In this document: positions 1 to 6,415 of the stretch, in pieces
Layout: every line of letters starts with the position of its first letter
How positions within the stretch are numbered: the stretch's first letter is position 1
Source of the DNA: Ruminococcaceae bacterium UBA5295
GTDB lineage: Bacteria; Bacillota; Clostridia; Oscillospirales; Acutalibacteraceae
Reading direction: 5' to 3'
NCBI GenBank assembly: GCA_002411365.1
Contig: DHSD01000025.1
Location: 49,264-68,582, forward strand
DNA length: 19,319 bases
Notes under the pieces: model-generated
The model's database searches: none
Told to the model about the DNA's origin: nothing
What the model saw: only the letters and a program-made list of their open reading frames with translations
Position numbers and translations under genes: made by a program

Positions 1-900
1 TTTGTCGCCTACTCGAAGTCGTTCTCACAGCCTATTATAATGACGGCAAATATCGCGAATGTTATCCAGTCTACCGTAGCATGCGCAGAACGTGTTTTTG
101 AGCTTCTTGATGAAAAAGAGCAGGAACCTGATGCGGAAAATGCCACAGTGCTTAAAAACCCTCAGGGCAATATACGCTTTGACCATGTCAGTTTCCGCTA
201 CAAAGAGAATGTCCCGCTGATTGAAAACATGAATCTTGATGTCCGCAATGGCGACACAATTGCGATTGTCGGCCCAACTGGCGCAGGCAAGACAACACTC
301 GTCAACCTTTTGATGCGGTTTTACGAAATCTGCGGCGGCTCCCTGACATTTGACGGCGTAGATATAAGGAAAATACGGCGCGGAAGCCTGCGCACAATGT
401 TCGGCATGGTGCTTCAGGACACATGGCTGTTTAATGGGACTATACGCGAAAATATAGCATATGGCCGCGAAGGGGCAACAGATGATGAAATAGTTGAAGC
501 TGCCAAAGCTGCCCATGCCGACCGTTTTATCCGCAGCCTGCCTGACGGATATAATACAGAGCTAAACGAGGATGCTTCAAACATATCTCAAGGCCAGAAG
601 CAGCTCCTGACTATCGCACGCGCAATCCTCGCCGACCCTGTAGTGCTGATACTCGACGAAGCAACAAGCAGCGTCGACACACGCACGGAAGTGTTAATTC
701 AGAAAGCTATGGCGGCCCTTATGAAAGGGCGCACAAACTTTGTAATTGCACACAGGCTTTCCACTATACGCGACGCAAAAACAATTCTCGTGATGAATCA
801 CGGAGCGATTGTGGAAAAGGGAAACCATGAATCGCTGATGGCGAAAAATGGCTTTTATGCTGATCTCTATAACAGCCAATTTGCTGGAAAGGAAACCTGA
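1..900 (+). CDS. ABC exporter half-transporter, C-terminal part (partial)
   Basis: The frame is open from base 1, so the N-terminal membrane domain lies outside the window; about 299 residues are visible, ending at a TGA at 898-900. The first residues (FVAYSKSFSQPI...) are the end of an MsbA/MdlB-type transmembrane domain. They are followed by a full nucleotide-binding domain: Walker A GPTGAGKTT (about nt 271-297), a Q-loop (MVLQDTW), signature ISQGQKQ in place of LSGGQ, Walker B VLILDEATSSVD and the H-loop IAHRLSTI. The protein would couple ATP hydrolysis to export across the cytoplasmic membrane. Such genes often occur as tandem heterodimer pairs, so a partner may sit to the left; that is inference. 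The substrate cannot be told from the sequence. Confidence 0.95.
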   Translation, partial: FVAYSKSFSQPIIMTANIANVIQSTVACAERVFELLDEKEQEPDAENATVLKNPQGNIRFDHVSFRYKENVPLIENMNLDVRNGDTIAIVGPTGAGKTTLVNLLMRFYEICGGSLTFDGVDIRKIRRGSLRTMFGMVLQDTWLFNGTIRENIAYGREGATDDEIVEAAKAAHADRFIRSLPDGYNTELNEDASNISQGQKQLLTIARAILADPVVLILDEATSSVDTRTEVLIQKAMAALMKGRTNFVIAHRLSTIRDAKTILVMNHGAIVEKGNHESLMAKNGFYADLYNSQFAGKET

Positions 901-928
901 CAAACATTTTCCGGTCTGCTGATACCAA

Positions 929-973
929 AAGCCGCATAGGTAAGCCTTAAAAATTGGCCTGCTTATGCGGCTT
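929..973 (+). terminator. Hairpin downstream of the ABC exporter
   Basis: A 10-bp perfect outer stem (AAGCCGCATA with TATGCGGCTT) continues imperfectly inward. It begins 28 nt after the ABC exporter stop. It lacks a clean T-run, so it may be a weak terminator or an mRNA-stabilising hairpin. Confidence 0.55.
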
Positions 974-1014
974 ATGTTATAAAGCTCAAAAATTTCAGCA
1001 GCATTGCTTTTTTC

Positions 1015-1258
1015 GTAATCATCAAAGCTAACATCGTATAGCAAAATTGTGAAAAAGATGAGAAAATGCATCTATCACCGAAAGACTTCCAAAGGGTCTA
1101 TGGGAAAAGATTAGAGCAGTTGATATGTTGATATAATGGAGAAAGACCTGCGGCAACTTGACAGGAAGCAGCGCATAATGGAATGCTGCAGCAGCGGATT
1201 AACCGTGCGGAAATGGTGTGAAAGCACGGAATCAACGAAAAGACTTACTATTATTGGT
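1015..1258 (+). repeat. IS66-type left end, copy A of an inverted pair
   Basis: This stretch reads GTAATCATCAAAGC at its outer edge, runs through about 120 nt of leader and into a tnpA start. It is nearly the reverse complement of 2335-2602, with long identical blocks and a few substitutions and short indels. The outer GTAA and the start of a TnpA-like ORF about 120 nt in fit the left terminus of an IS66-family element. No complete element and no matching 8-bp target duplication were seen. Confidence 0.75.
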
Positions 1259-1330
1259 AGCACCGAATTTGGGAATCTATGAATGAGTCACGGAGCGGCC
1301 GGTTTGTGCAAATTTTGCTGTGCCTGTTCC
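1136..1330 (+). pseudogene. IS66-family tnpA remnant (copy A)
   Basis: Starts ATG at 1136 and encodes MEKDLRQLDRKQR, then a segment with the C-C-S-S-G-L-T-V-R-K-W pattern of the IS66 TnpA (OrfA) helix-turn-helix region. Compared with copy B it has lost an 18-21 nt block (the WAQR segment) and one base near 1232, which shifts the frame. The old frame can be followed through a KTYYYW motif, with a stop just after, to about 1330. The intact protein is usually a little over 100 residues, so this is dead. It marks the left border of the AT-rich cargo. Confidence 0.7.
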
Positions 1331-1355
1331 TTTCCAAAAAATCGTTTATGGCTTG

Positions 1356-1384
1356 TTGACATTTGATAATATTTGGTATATATT
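1356..1384 (+). promoter_or_regulatory. Consensus sigma-A promoter of the cargo genes
   Basis: A perfect -35 TTGACA (1356-1361) is separated by exactly 17 nt from a -10 TATATT (1379-1384). It lies just inside the left IS66 remnant and points into the island, so the cargo has its own promoter. Confidence 0.85.
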
Positions 1385-1408
1385 GGCAGTAGAAGGGGGC
1401 TGATTCCA

Positions 1409-1468
1409 ATGCAGGCAATTATCTATACCAAAGTTTTCTGCTATTTTATATTTAAGGAAGAAATGTAA
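1409..1468 (+). CDS. 19-aa leader ORF
   Basis: ATG at 1409 preceded by a strong AAGGGGG Shine-Dalgarno (about 1394-1399), reading 19 codons (MQAIIYTKVFCYFIFKEEM) to a TAA at 1466-1468. It lies between the promoter and the secreted-protein gene, and its stop is 3 nt before that gene's ATG at 1472. The next gene's ribosome binding site (AAGGAAG, about 1455-1460) is inside its last codons, so translation of the leader would reach the next start. It could be a coupling or attenuation peptide or a chance ORF; no function is recognised. Confidence 0.4.
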   Translation: MQAIIYTKVFCYFIFKEEM

Positions 1469-1471
1469 AAA

Positions 1472-2088
1472 ATGAAAATGTCTAAAAAATTATTAAGTTT
1501 TATTCTTACTCTTGCGTTATCCTTAACAATTTGTGTACCTGTTTGTGCGCAGTCCAAAAGCTCAAATAATATTTCGAAGCAAAACATTGTTTCATATCAA
1601 CAAAGGGTAAACTCATTAAAAAAGTCAATGAGGGTTTAAAGAATGCTCCCGGTTGGCATGCCAAGCTTAATCAAGCAAATCAATTAGAGCTATATACCGA
1701 TAAAGTGGCTAAAATCAATGAAAAAGCAGCTATGTCAAGTGGCCTTGTATATGGACCTTGGTTTGGTGGATATGATAGTTATTATGAAATGTCTCCTACA
1801 GAAACAATGCAATTTGTGCTTACAATAAACGCTGTTATTAGCCCAATTTTATCTTGTTCTTCCAGTGCTACATACGCCGCTGCATCTTACATTGCAAGTA
1901 TGATTGGATATGTAATTCCAGTACAGCCTGGACAGTGGGTTAAAGCTGACAGACGAAAAACTTATAGAGAAGTAAAATATTCTGATGGAACATTCGCATA
2001 TTTCCAAACGAAAATAGGTGCTTCTTGTTCATTGGATGATTCATATCTTGGCTACGGAGAATCCATAATTTCTGGAGGAATGTGGTAA
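1472..2088 (+). CDS. Secreted small protein, frame interrupted at A AAA AAG (unknown family)
   Basis: Starts ATG at 1472 after AAGGAAG. The first 26 or so residues form a classic signal peptide: MKMSKK, a hydrophobic core ILTLALSLTICVPV, then CAQ. The zero frame stops at 1637-1639 after 55 codons. Moving back one base at the run A1618-A1623 (zero-frame codons TTA AAA AAG) opens a continuous frame to the TAA at 2086-2088, giving about 205 residues in all. The distal part has a YGPWFGGYDSYY motif, a small-residue stretch (SATYAAASYIASMIG) and a C-terminus ending GGMW. I do not recognise the family. Either a programmed -1 frameshift or a one-base deletion in an A7 run explains the break. AT-rich composition sets it apart from its neighbours. 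The next gene overlaps its stop, so the two are probably co-translated. A bacteriocin or toxin role is only a guess. Confidence 0.65.
1602..1624 (+). promoter_or_regulatory. Candidate -1 ribosomal frameshift signal (dnaX-like)
   Basis: The heptamer A AAA AAG (1618-1624) lies in the correct phase (TTA AAA AAG) for -1 slippage. An SD-like AAAGGG (1602-1607) ends 10 nt upstream, the arrangement known to stimulate frameshifting in E. coli dnaX. The -1 frame is open downstream for 154 codons. Only a weak palindrome (TTGGCATGCCAA, 1653-1664) follows, with no strong stem. Confidence 0.4.
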
Positions 2089-2285
2089 CGGACAAAGATA
2101 AAGGTAATAATAATTTTTTAAGTAAGTGCATTGCTAATATAATTTTTATTATTGGATTGTATCTACCATCTAATATGTATATTATGAAATTTGTTATTGT
2201 GATAATATTCACTATTTTATATTGGAAAAATCAACTTAAAAAATTATTTATGAAACACCAAAAGGATGACACATCCAAAAAATGA
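2082..2285 (+). CDS. Small two-helix membrane protein, possible immunity protein
   Basis: GTG start at 2082, reading 67 codons to a TGA at 2283-2285. The start overlaps the last codons of the secreted-protein gene (ATGTGGTAA), with GGAGG just upstream (about 2074-2078), so translation is probably coupled. After a polar N-terminus (VTDKDKGNNN) come two hydrophobic segments (IANIIFIIGLYLP and IMKFVIVIIFTILYW) and a lysine-rich tail (KKLFMKHQKDDTSKK), giving a small basic membrane protein. Small membrane proteins directly after secreted peptide genes are often immunity proteins in bacteriocin loci. The sequence itself shows only topology and position. Confidence 0.6.
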   Translation: MVTDKDKGNNNFLSKCIANIIFIIGLYLPSNMYIMKFVIVIIFTILYWKNQLKKLFMKHQKDDTSKK

Positions 2286-2293
2286 ATTGAACG

Positions 2294-2340
2294 ATTAGGA
2301 TTGACTGATTAATTAATTTCAGTCGATTCTAATTTTATTT
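2294..2340 (+). terminator. Terminator of the cargo operon
   Basis: A 15-bp imperfect stem (2294-2308 with 2319-2333, two mismatches) is followed by TTTTATTT, 8 nt after the stop of the small membrane protein. It lies directly against the right IS66 remnant. Confidence 0.75.
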
Positions 2341-2481
2341 ATAGTAATACGTCTTTTCGTTGATTCCGTGCTGTTCATACCATTTCCGCACGGTTAATCC
2401 GCTGCTGCAGCATTCCATTATGCGCTGTGCCCATTTCTCCATGCGTTGCTTCCTGTCAAGTTGCCGCGGGTCTTTCTCCAT
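2335..2481 (-). pseudogene. IS66-family tnpA remnant (copy B), 48 aa
   Basis: Minus-strand ATG at 2481, encoding MEKDPRQLDRKQRMEKWAQR, then a region with MECCSSGLTVRKW, HGINEKTYYY and a premature TAA at 2335-2337. The pattern matches the N-terminal helix-turn-helix of IS66 TnpA (MEKW...SGLTVRKWYEQHGINEKTYYYW). After TYYY the coding sequence is replaced by the AT-rich cargo, so the element was truncated at this point. The ORF is intact up to the break, unlike copy A. It is unlikely to be functional. Confidence 0.75.
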
Positions 2482-2602
2482 TATATCAACATATCAACTG
2501 CTCCAATCGTATCCCATAGACCCTTTGGAAGTCTTTCGGTGATAGAAGCATTTTCTCACTTTTTTTAGCTTTTTGCTATACAACGTTAGCTTTGATGATT
2601 AC
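2335..2602 (-). repeat. IS66-type left end, copy B of an inverted pair
   Basis: Near reverse complement of 1015-1258. Its outer edge, read on the minus strand, is GTAATCATCAAAGC, the same as copy A. The two copies face inward and bracket about 1.08 kb of cargo, giving a composite-like unit of 1588 bp (1015-2602). Confidence 0.75.
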
Positions 2603-2728
2603 AAATGGTGAGTTAACAATTCCCGTTTTAAGGTTTTTCATCGAATATGCTCTGCTTTTTTACTCTTTTTTCAGAGCCTTATTCTCTGTACTCCAACATT
2701 TATTATAGAGCCGATATTTGTTATACAA

Positions 2729-2768
2729 AAATCCGCATGATTACTAACTTCAGTAATCATGCGGATTT
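2729..2768 (-). terminator. Terminator of the tRNA-Leu gene
   Basis: A 17-bp perfect inverted repeat (2729-2745 with 2752-2768, 6-nt loop) starts 8 nt past the tRNA CCA end and runs into a short T-tract on the minus strand. Confidence 0.85.
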
Positions 2769-2775
2769 CCGGCTT

Positions 2776-2860
2776 TGGTGCGCGAGATGGGACTTGAACC
2801 CATATGAGAAAACTCACACGCCCCTCAAACGTGCCTGTCTGCCAGTTCCAGCACTCGCGC
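2776..2860 (-). tRNA. tRNA-Leu (anticodon GAG)
   Basis: A class II tRNA on the minus strand. The 7-bp acceptor stem GCGCGAG pairs with CTCGCGC, the discriminator is A and CCA is encoded. The anticodon stem CACGT/GCGTG encloses loop TTGAGGG, so the anticodon is GAG. There is a long variable arm, and the T-arm contains GGGTTCAAGTCCC. The length is 85 nt including CCA. It is transcribed from its own promoter at 2903-2932 and ends at a strong hairpin. Confidence 0.95.
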
Positions 2861-2902
2861 AAAAATACATACGCAACAAACCTTTGAAAAGGCAACGATG
2901 AC

Positions 2903-2932
2903 ATTATACCACTAACACAGAGTACTTGTCAA
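2903..2932 (-). promoter_or_regulatory. Consensus promoter of tRNA-Leu
   Basis: On the minus strand a perfect TTGACA (2932-2927) and a perfect TATAAT (2908-2903) are 18 nt apart. The tRNA 5' end lies 42 nt downstream of the -10. Confidence 0.9.
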
Positions 2933-3098
2933 CTGGAACGCAGATTTTTTGCACTTGAAATTGTCGGAATAACAGGCTTATGAAATTGAAAATTTCAGGG
3001 ACAGATTAAGCGCTATACAATAAGCGCATAAACAGGTTCTCACTTCGCGCTAAAATTCTATCGTTATGCGTTTGTTTAACTTGCATGCAAATAACTGT
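2933..3098. other. Short intergenic region, no gene seen
   Basis: It lies between the tRNA-Leu promoter and the 3' end of the aldo/keto reductase. A small palindrome (TGAAATT..AATTTCA, about 2979-2996) and AAGCGC repeats are present. No convincing terminator or ORF was found. Confidence 0.5.
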
Positions 3099-4016
3099 TT
3101 ATGGAAGTTTATTGCCGGCGGCACAGTAAATTTTATACCATTCGTGCCTTGTTAAGGTGATATCAGCAGCCTTGCGGCAATCCTTAAGCCTTCCTATGTT
3201 CATTGTGCCAATCACAGGCTGCATTTTCGCCGGATGCCGAAGTATCCATGCAAGGGCAATAGTTGTATTTGAAACGTTGTACTTTTCGGCGATTTCGTCA
3301 ATTACGCTGTTGAGCTCAGGAAATTTGTCATTGCCAAGAAATGTGCCTTTGAAAAATCCATACTGGAACGGTGACCATGGCTGGATAGTGATATCTTTCA
3401 GACGGCAATAGTCGAGAATACTGCCGTCTCTGTCTACAGCAGAATCGTTTTCCATGTTTACGTTAATGCCATTGGAAATCATTGCCGCGTTTGTAATGCT
3501 GAGCTGCAGCTGATTTGCAACAATTGGCTGGTTAAGCGACTGCAGCAGCAGCTCAATCTGCATAGGCTTTTCATTTGAAACGCCAAAACAGCGAACCTTC
3601 CCGGAACGTTTCAGTATATCAAACGCCTCTGCAACCTCATCAGGTTCAACAAGTGCATCAGGACGGTGGAGAAGCAGAATGTCAAGATAATCTGTTCTAA
3701 GACGCTTAAGGCTGCCATCAACAGCTTCGAGTATATGCTTTTTGGAAAAGTCGTACATACCTTCGCAAATACCGCATTTTGACTGGATTATCATCTTTTC
3801 ACGCATGCTGCTGTTCATATGGATAGCATCGGCAAAAATCTGTTCACATTCACCTCCGCCGTAAACATCGGCATTATCAAAAAAGTTAAGGCCTAAGTCA
3901 AGCGCAGTGCGAAGAAATTTTTCAGCTTCGGCTTTGCTTATGGAGTTTATGCGCATGCATCCAACAGCAATCGGAGGAACTTCTAGGCTGGATTTTCCAA
4001 GTTTAATTGATTTCAT
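3099..4016 (-). CDS. Aldo/keto reductase
   Basis: 305 residues with the AKR TIM-barrel signature throughout. The N-terminus (MKSIKLGKSSLEVPPIAVGCMRI) is typical of NADPH-dependent AKRs of the YcsN/YdhF type. The catalytic tetrad is visible: Asp47 and Tyr52 in FFDNADVYGGG, Lys80 in IIQSKCG and His117 in ILLLHRPD. The C-terminal nucleotide-binding region includes WILRHPAKMQPVIGTMN. The expected reaction is reversible reduction of aldehydes or ketones with NAD(P)H in the cytosol. The ATG at 4016 has AAGGGGCG about 9 nt upstream. It follows the alcohol dehydrogenase gene by 47 nt on the same strand, so the two are probably an operon handling carbonyl/alcohol stress or fermentation redox. The substrate is unknown. 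Confidence 0.95.
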   Translation of the reverse strand: MKSIKLGKSSLEVPPIAVGCMRINSISKAEAEKFLRTALDLGLNFFDNADVYGGGECEQIFADAIHMNSSMREKMIIQSKCGICEGMYDFSKKHILEAVDGSLKRLRTDYLDILLLHRPDALVEPDEVAEAFDILKRSGKVRCFGVSNEKPMQIELLLQSLNQPIVANQLQLSITNAAMISNGINVNMENDSAVDRDGSILDYCRLKDITIQPWSPFQYGFFKGTFLGNDKFPELNSVIDEIAEKYNVSNTTIALAWILRHPAKMQPVIGTMNIGRLKDCRKAADITLTRHEWYKIYCAAGNKLP

Positions 4017-4063
4017 TGTTAGTCTCGCCCCTTTTATAAATTAGTTTATAAGATAAGACTTTT

Positions 4064-5230
4064 TTAAATGCACATGCGGTAAATCTTTTCGATATCATTC
4101 TGGTTAAGTGGCTTAAAGCCATGAAGGATTCCGCCTCCGCATGCTTTTTTCGCCATAGAGGCAAAATTGCTGCTGTCGATTCCGAGCGATGACAGTGTGC
4201 TGTTAAGGCCTAAATCCTTGTAGAAAAAGTCGGCAAGTTTTTGGATAACCTGTTTCGCTGCTTCCATGGCTGGTAAGCTGCTGCTTATCCCCAATACGTT
4301 ACAGCCAAACTGGCGGAACTTCGGGGCTGTGGTTTCATCAAGGGTATATTCCATCCAGCGCGGTGTAAGTATGGCAAGGCCGAGACCATGTGTAATGTCA
4401 TAAACAGCGGAAATCTCATGCTCCATGGGATGGCAGCTCCACTCCTGGCTTTTACCGCCGTCTATGAAACCATTAATTGCCCATGAGGAAGCCCACATGA
4501 GGTTAGCGCGTGCTTCATAATCTGTCGGCTCTTTCATAGCAATAGGTGCATAGTGGATAACTGTCTTCATCAGTGCTTCCATTACACTGTCGAGCATCGC
4601 GAGATCCTTGTCCATATTAAAATATACTTCGATAATGTGTGAGAGTATATCTGCCGAGCCGCAGGCTGTCTGGTATGCGCTGACAGTATATGTGTTTGTT
4701 GGGTCAAGGAACGATACTTTAGGCCTGAGAAGCGGATGGCCAAAGCCAAGTTTATCTTTCGCTTCTGGATTGCTAATGACGCCGCAGTCATCCATTTCGG
4801 AGCCGGTTGCAGCAAGCGTAAGCACCGTAATAATTGGGAGGCAGTTAGTGACGGCAGCTTTCCCTGTTAAAATGTCCCATGCATCACCATCATAATAAGT
4901 GCCTGCACCGATAAATTTAGCAGCATCTATAGTTGAACCACCCCCAACGGCGAGAATCACATCAATTTTTTCTTTCTTGCATATTGAAGCGCCACGATTA
5001 ACAGAAGAGACACGCGGGTTTGGCTCTATGCCTGGGCATTCAAACAGTTCAAGCCCCGCCTTATTTATTTCAGCGACTACCTTGTCATACAGCCCGTTCT
5101 TTTTGATGGAACCGCCGCCGTAAACGAGCAGGACACGTTTCCCATATTTTTTAAGCTCTTCGCCCAAATGCCCGAGCTGATTTTTGCCGAAATATACTTT
5201 TGTGGGAATATGATAAATAAATGAGTTCAT
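4064..5230 (-). CDS. Iron-containing (group III) alcohol dehydrogenase, BdhA/YugJ type
   Basis: 388 residues starting MNSFIYHIPTKVYFGKNQ. This start is preferred because AAGGAGGAAC sits 6-7 nt upstream of its ATG at 5230; the frame stays open further upstream but without a ribosome binding site. Features in order are a Rossmann-like N-domain with YGGGS (about 37-41), the nucleotide-binding GGGSTIDAAK loop, and metal-binding motifs SADILSHIIEVYF (Asp and His ligands) and HEISAVYDITHGLGLAI (two His ligands). This is the pattern of butanol dehydrogenases, which reduce aldehydes to alcohols with NAD(P)H. The length matches the family (about 385-390). It is the first gene of a two-gene unit with the aldo/keto reductase. 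A role in fermentative alcohol production or aldehyde detoxification is inferred. Confidence 0.95.
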   Translation of the reverse strand: MNSFIYHIPTKVYFGKNQLGHLGEELKKYGKRVLLVYGGGSIKKNGLYDKVVAEINKAGLELFECPGIEPNPRVSSVNRGASICKKEKIDVILAVGGGSTIDAAKFIGAGTYYDGDAWDILTGKAAVTNCLPIITVLTLAATGSEMDDCGVISNPEAKDKLGFGHPLLRPKVSFLDPTNTYTVSAYQTACGSADILSHIIEVYFNMDKDLAMLDSVMEALMKTVIHYAPIAMKEPTDYEARANLMWASSWAINGFIDGGKSQEWSCHPMEHEISAVYDITHGLGLAILTPRWMEYTLDETTAPKFRQFGCNVLGISSSLPAMEAAKQVIQKLADFFYKDLGLNSTLSSLGIDSSNFASMAKKACGGGILHGFKPLNQNDIEKIYRMCI

Positions 5231-5283
5231 AAAAAGTTCCTCCTTAAACAATTCAAAATATGGACGTACTGTTTTCACATTTA

Positions 5284-5314
5284 GTTTACCACATTCAGCT
5301 ACCAGCGCGTCAAG
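5284..5314 (-). promoter_or_regulatory. Possible promoter of the adh-akr operon with a long (19-nt) spacer
   Basis: Minus strand TTGACG (5314-5309), a 19-nt spacer, then TAAACT (5289-5284), about 55 nt before the ATG at 5230. A 19-nt spacer is unusual for sigma-A but typical of promoters remodelled by MerR-family activators. No clear dyad is visible, so this is weak. Confidence 0.35.
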
Positions 5315-5440
5315 AGAATTTTCACTGGTTCTACAATTTTTATGAGCTTTAACAAAAAACACGGCTATCTTTTTTTAAAGGTAAGTTTTTGCACCCTGCT
5401 TTTCGTATATGGCAGGGCAAAAAGTGACAGCCTTAAGAGA

Positions 5441-5469
5441 TTGCAATTTCAGCTTTTTTATGGTATATT
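5441..5469 (+). promoter_or_regulatory. Promoter of tRNA-Pro
   Basis: TTGCAA (5441-5446), a 17-nt spacer and TATATT (5464-5469), with the tRNA 5' end 14 nt downstream. Confidence 0.8.
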
Positions 5470-5483
5470 ATATAATTGTATTT

Positions 5484-5559
5484 CCGGGTGTGGCGCAGTT
5501 GGTAGCGCGCTTGGCTGGGGGCCAAGAGGCCGTGAGTTCAAGTCTCGCCACTCGGACCA
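5484..5559 (+). tRNA. tRNA-Pro (anticodon GGG)
   Basis: 76 nt including an encoded CCA. The acceptor CCGGGTG pairs with CACTCGG (one G-T). The D-arm is GGCGCAGTTGGTAGCGC. The anticodon stem CTTGG/CCAAG holds loop CTGGGGG, so the anticodon is GGG. The T-arm contains GTTCAAGTC. It has its own promoter and terminator. Confidence 0.95.
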
Positions 5560-5566
5560 GATGAAT

Positions 5567-5610
5567 AGCCCGCATGAGTGCTGAAAATCCAGTATTCATG
5601 CGGGCTTTTC
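5567..5610 (+). terminator. Terminator of tRNA-Pro
   Basis: A stem AGCCCGCATGA (5567-5577) with TCATGCGGGCT (5596-5606), extended by partial inner pairing, is followed by TTTC. It starts 7 nt past the tRNA CCA. Confidence 0.85.
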
Positions 5611-5749
5611 ATATCACTTTAGCTTTTTGTATGCCAAAGCAAAGTAAACAAATGTCAAAGCATCTTAAACAATAATTATTTATAAGTTGACACAGAATGG
5701 ACGTAAGCGTCAAACCTGACGGCATCTTGACAGCAGACAGCCGAAAAGG

Positions 5750-6110
5750 CCCCAGCGCTGAACACGCTTGCTGTATGGTAGAGTTGCTCTCTATATAAGG
5801 AAGCCGTATCTTCGTAGGCTTGGCCATCCCGGCATCCTGAATGGATTGGTTGCATGAATTAAGATCGTTATAGACCTGCTGATAGGTCCAGCTAGTCATA
5901 TGCTGGTGCGTTTGGCTATGTTCTGGACGCTAAATCCGGAACTCTTATAAGCATTCCAGCCCGCCTGATTGCTGGCTATATTTTAGCCGATGACGAAAAA
6001 GGTAGCCTTTGTAATGGTCAAGCGTTTTTGAGGTTATTTATCAGCCTTTGTGAGTTGCTGTTATTTGGTCCGTCATCGAAGGTAAGGTAAACGTTACCGT
6101 TGGAACCGGT
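5750..6110 (-). pseudogene. NodB/CE4 (acetylxylan esterase-type) domain remnant
   Basis: Read on the minus strand with frame changes, the peptide shows the NodB motif YLTFDDGPNNSNSQRL (about 6095-6045), then TKATFFVIG followed by a stop, NIASNQAGWNAYKSSGFSV, then HMTSWTYQQVYNDLNSCNQ, and KPTKIRLPYIESNSTIQQA. This is the order of a polysaccharide deacetylase (CE4) domain like those attached to clostridial GH11 xylanases. At least two frameshifts and two in-frame stops break it, and the similarity fades near 5750 before the domain is complete. It was probably the C-terminal module of the same protein as the GH11 domain upstream, so ancestral xylan deacetylation has been lost. Confidence 0.8.
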
Positions 6111-6415
6111 TCAACCGCCCGTTGTACCTCCGAGAGTCAACGTACCGACATTGGCTGCACCATTAGTACAGATGATATAAAGATTGTGGGTTCCACTTGC
6201 ACCACTCAGGTTACAGGCCTGGTTATTATAAGTGTTCCATCCGCCGGATGGGGTGTAATTCAATGTGCCTATCTGCTTTCCATTATAACTGTCAGTGACA
6301 ACCTTGAAGCCGCCACTTTGCGCAGAGGCTAGGTTGAAATTCAAGTAGTCTGCCCCGGAAAGATTTACGTTGTCAAATTCGATATAATCGCCTACTTGCC
6401 AGTTACCTACATTAC
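6111..6415 (-). pseudogene. CBM6-like xylan-binding module remnant
   Basis: On the minus strand, after a one-base frameshift at about 6408-6415, the frame reads GNVGNWQVGDYIEFDNVNL, then a segment with LNFNLASAQSGGFKV, IGTLNYTPSGGWNTY and ASGTHNLYIIC, ending TLTLGGTTGG at a TGA (6111-6113). The GDYIEF...GGWNTY...SGTHNLY pattern is that of CBM6 beta-sandwich modules. It is cut from the xylanase by the frameshift and from the NodB region by the in-frame TGA, so it is probably not made unless the frame is restored. Confidence 0.8.

Noticed and set aside
25..516. Minus-strand ORF of 163 codons opposite the ABC exporter
   Set aside because: It lies wholly antisense to a well-supported ABC domain and shows no motif of its own.
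2647..2901. Plus-strand ORF of 84 codons over the tRNA-Leu region
   Set aside because: It reads through the antisense of a tRNA and its terminator; the phrase ARWDLNP is the common artefact of translating a tRNA gene.
5342..5584. Plus-strand ORF of 80 codons over tRNA-Pro
   Set aside because: It is a translation of the tRNA (CGAVGSALGWGPRGREFKSRHS is a familiar tRNA artefact).
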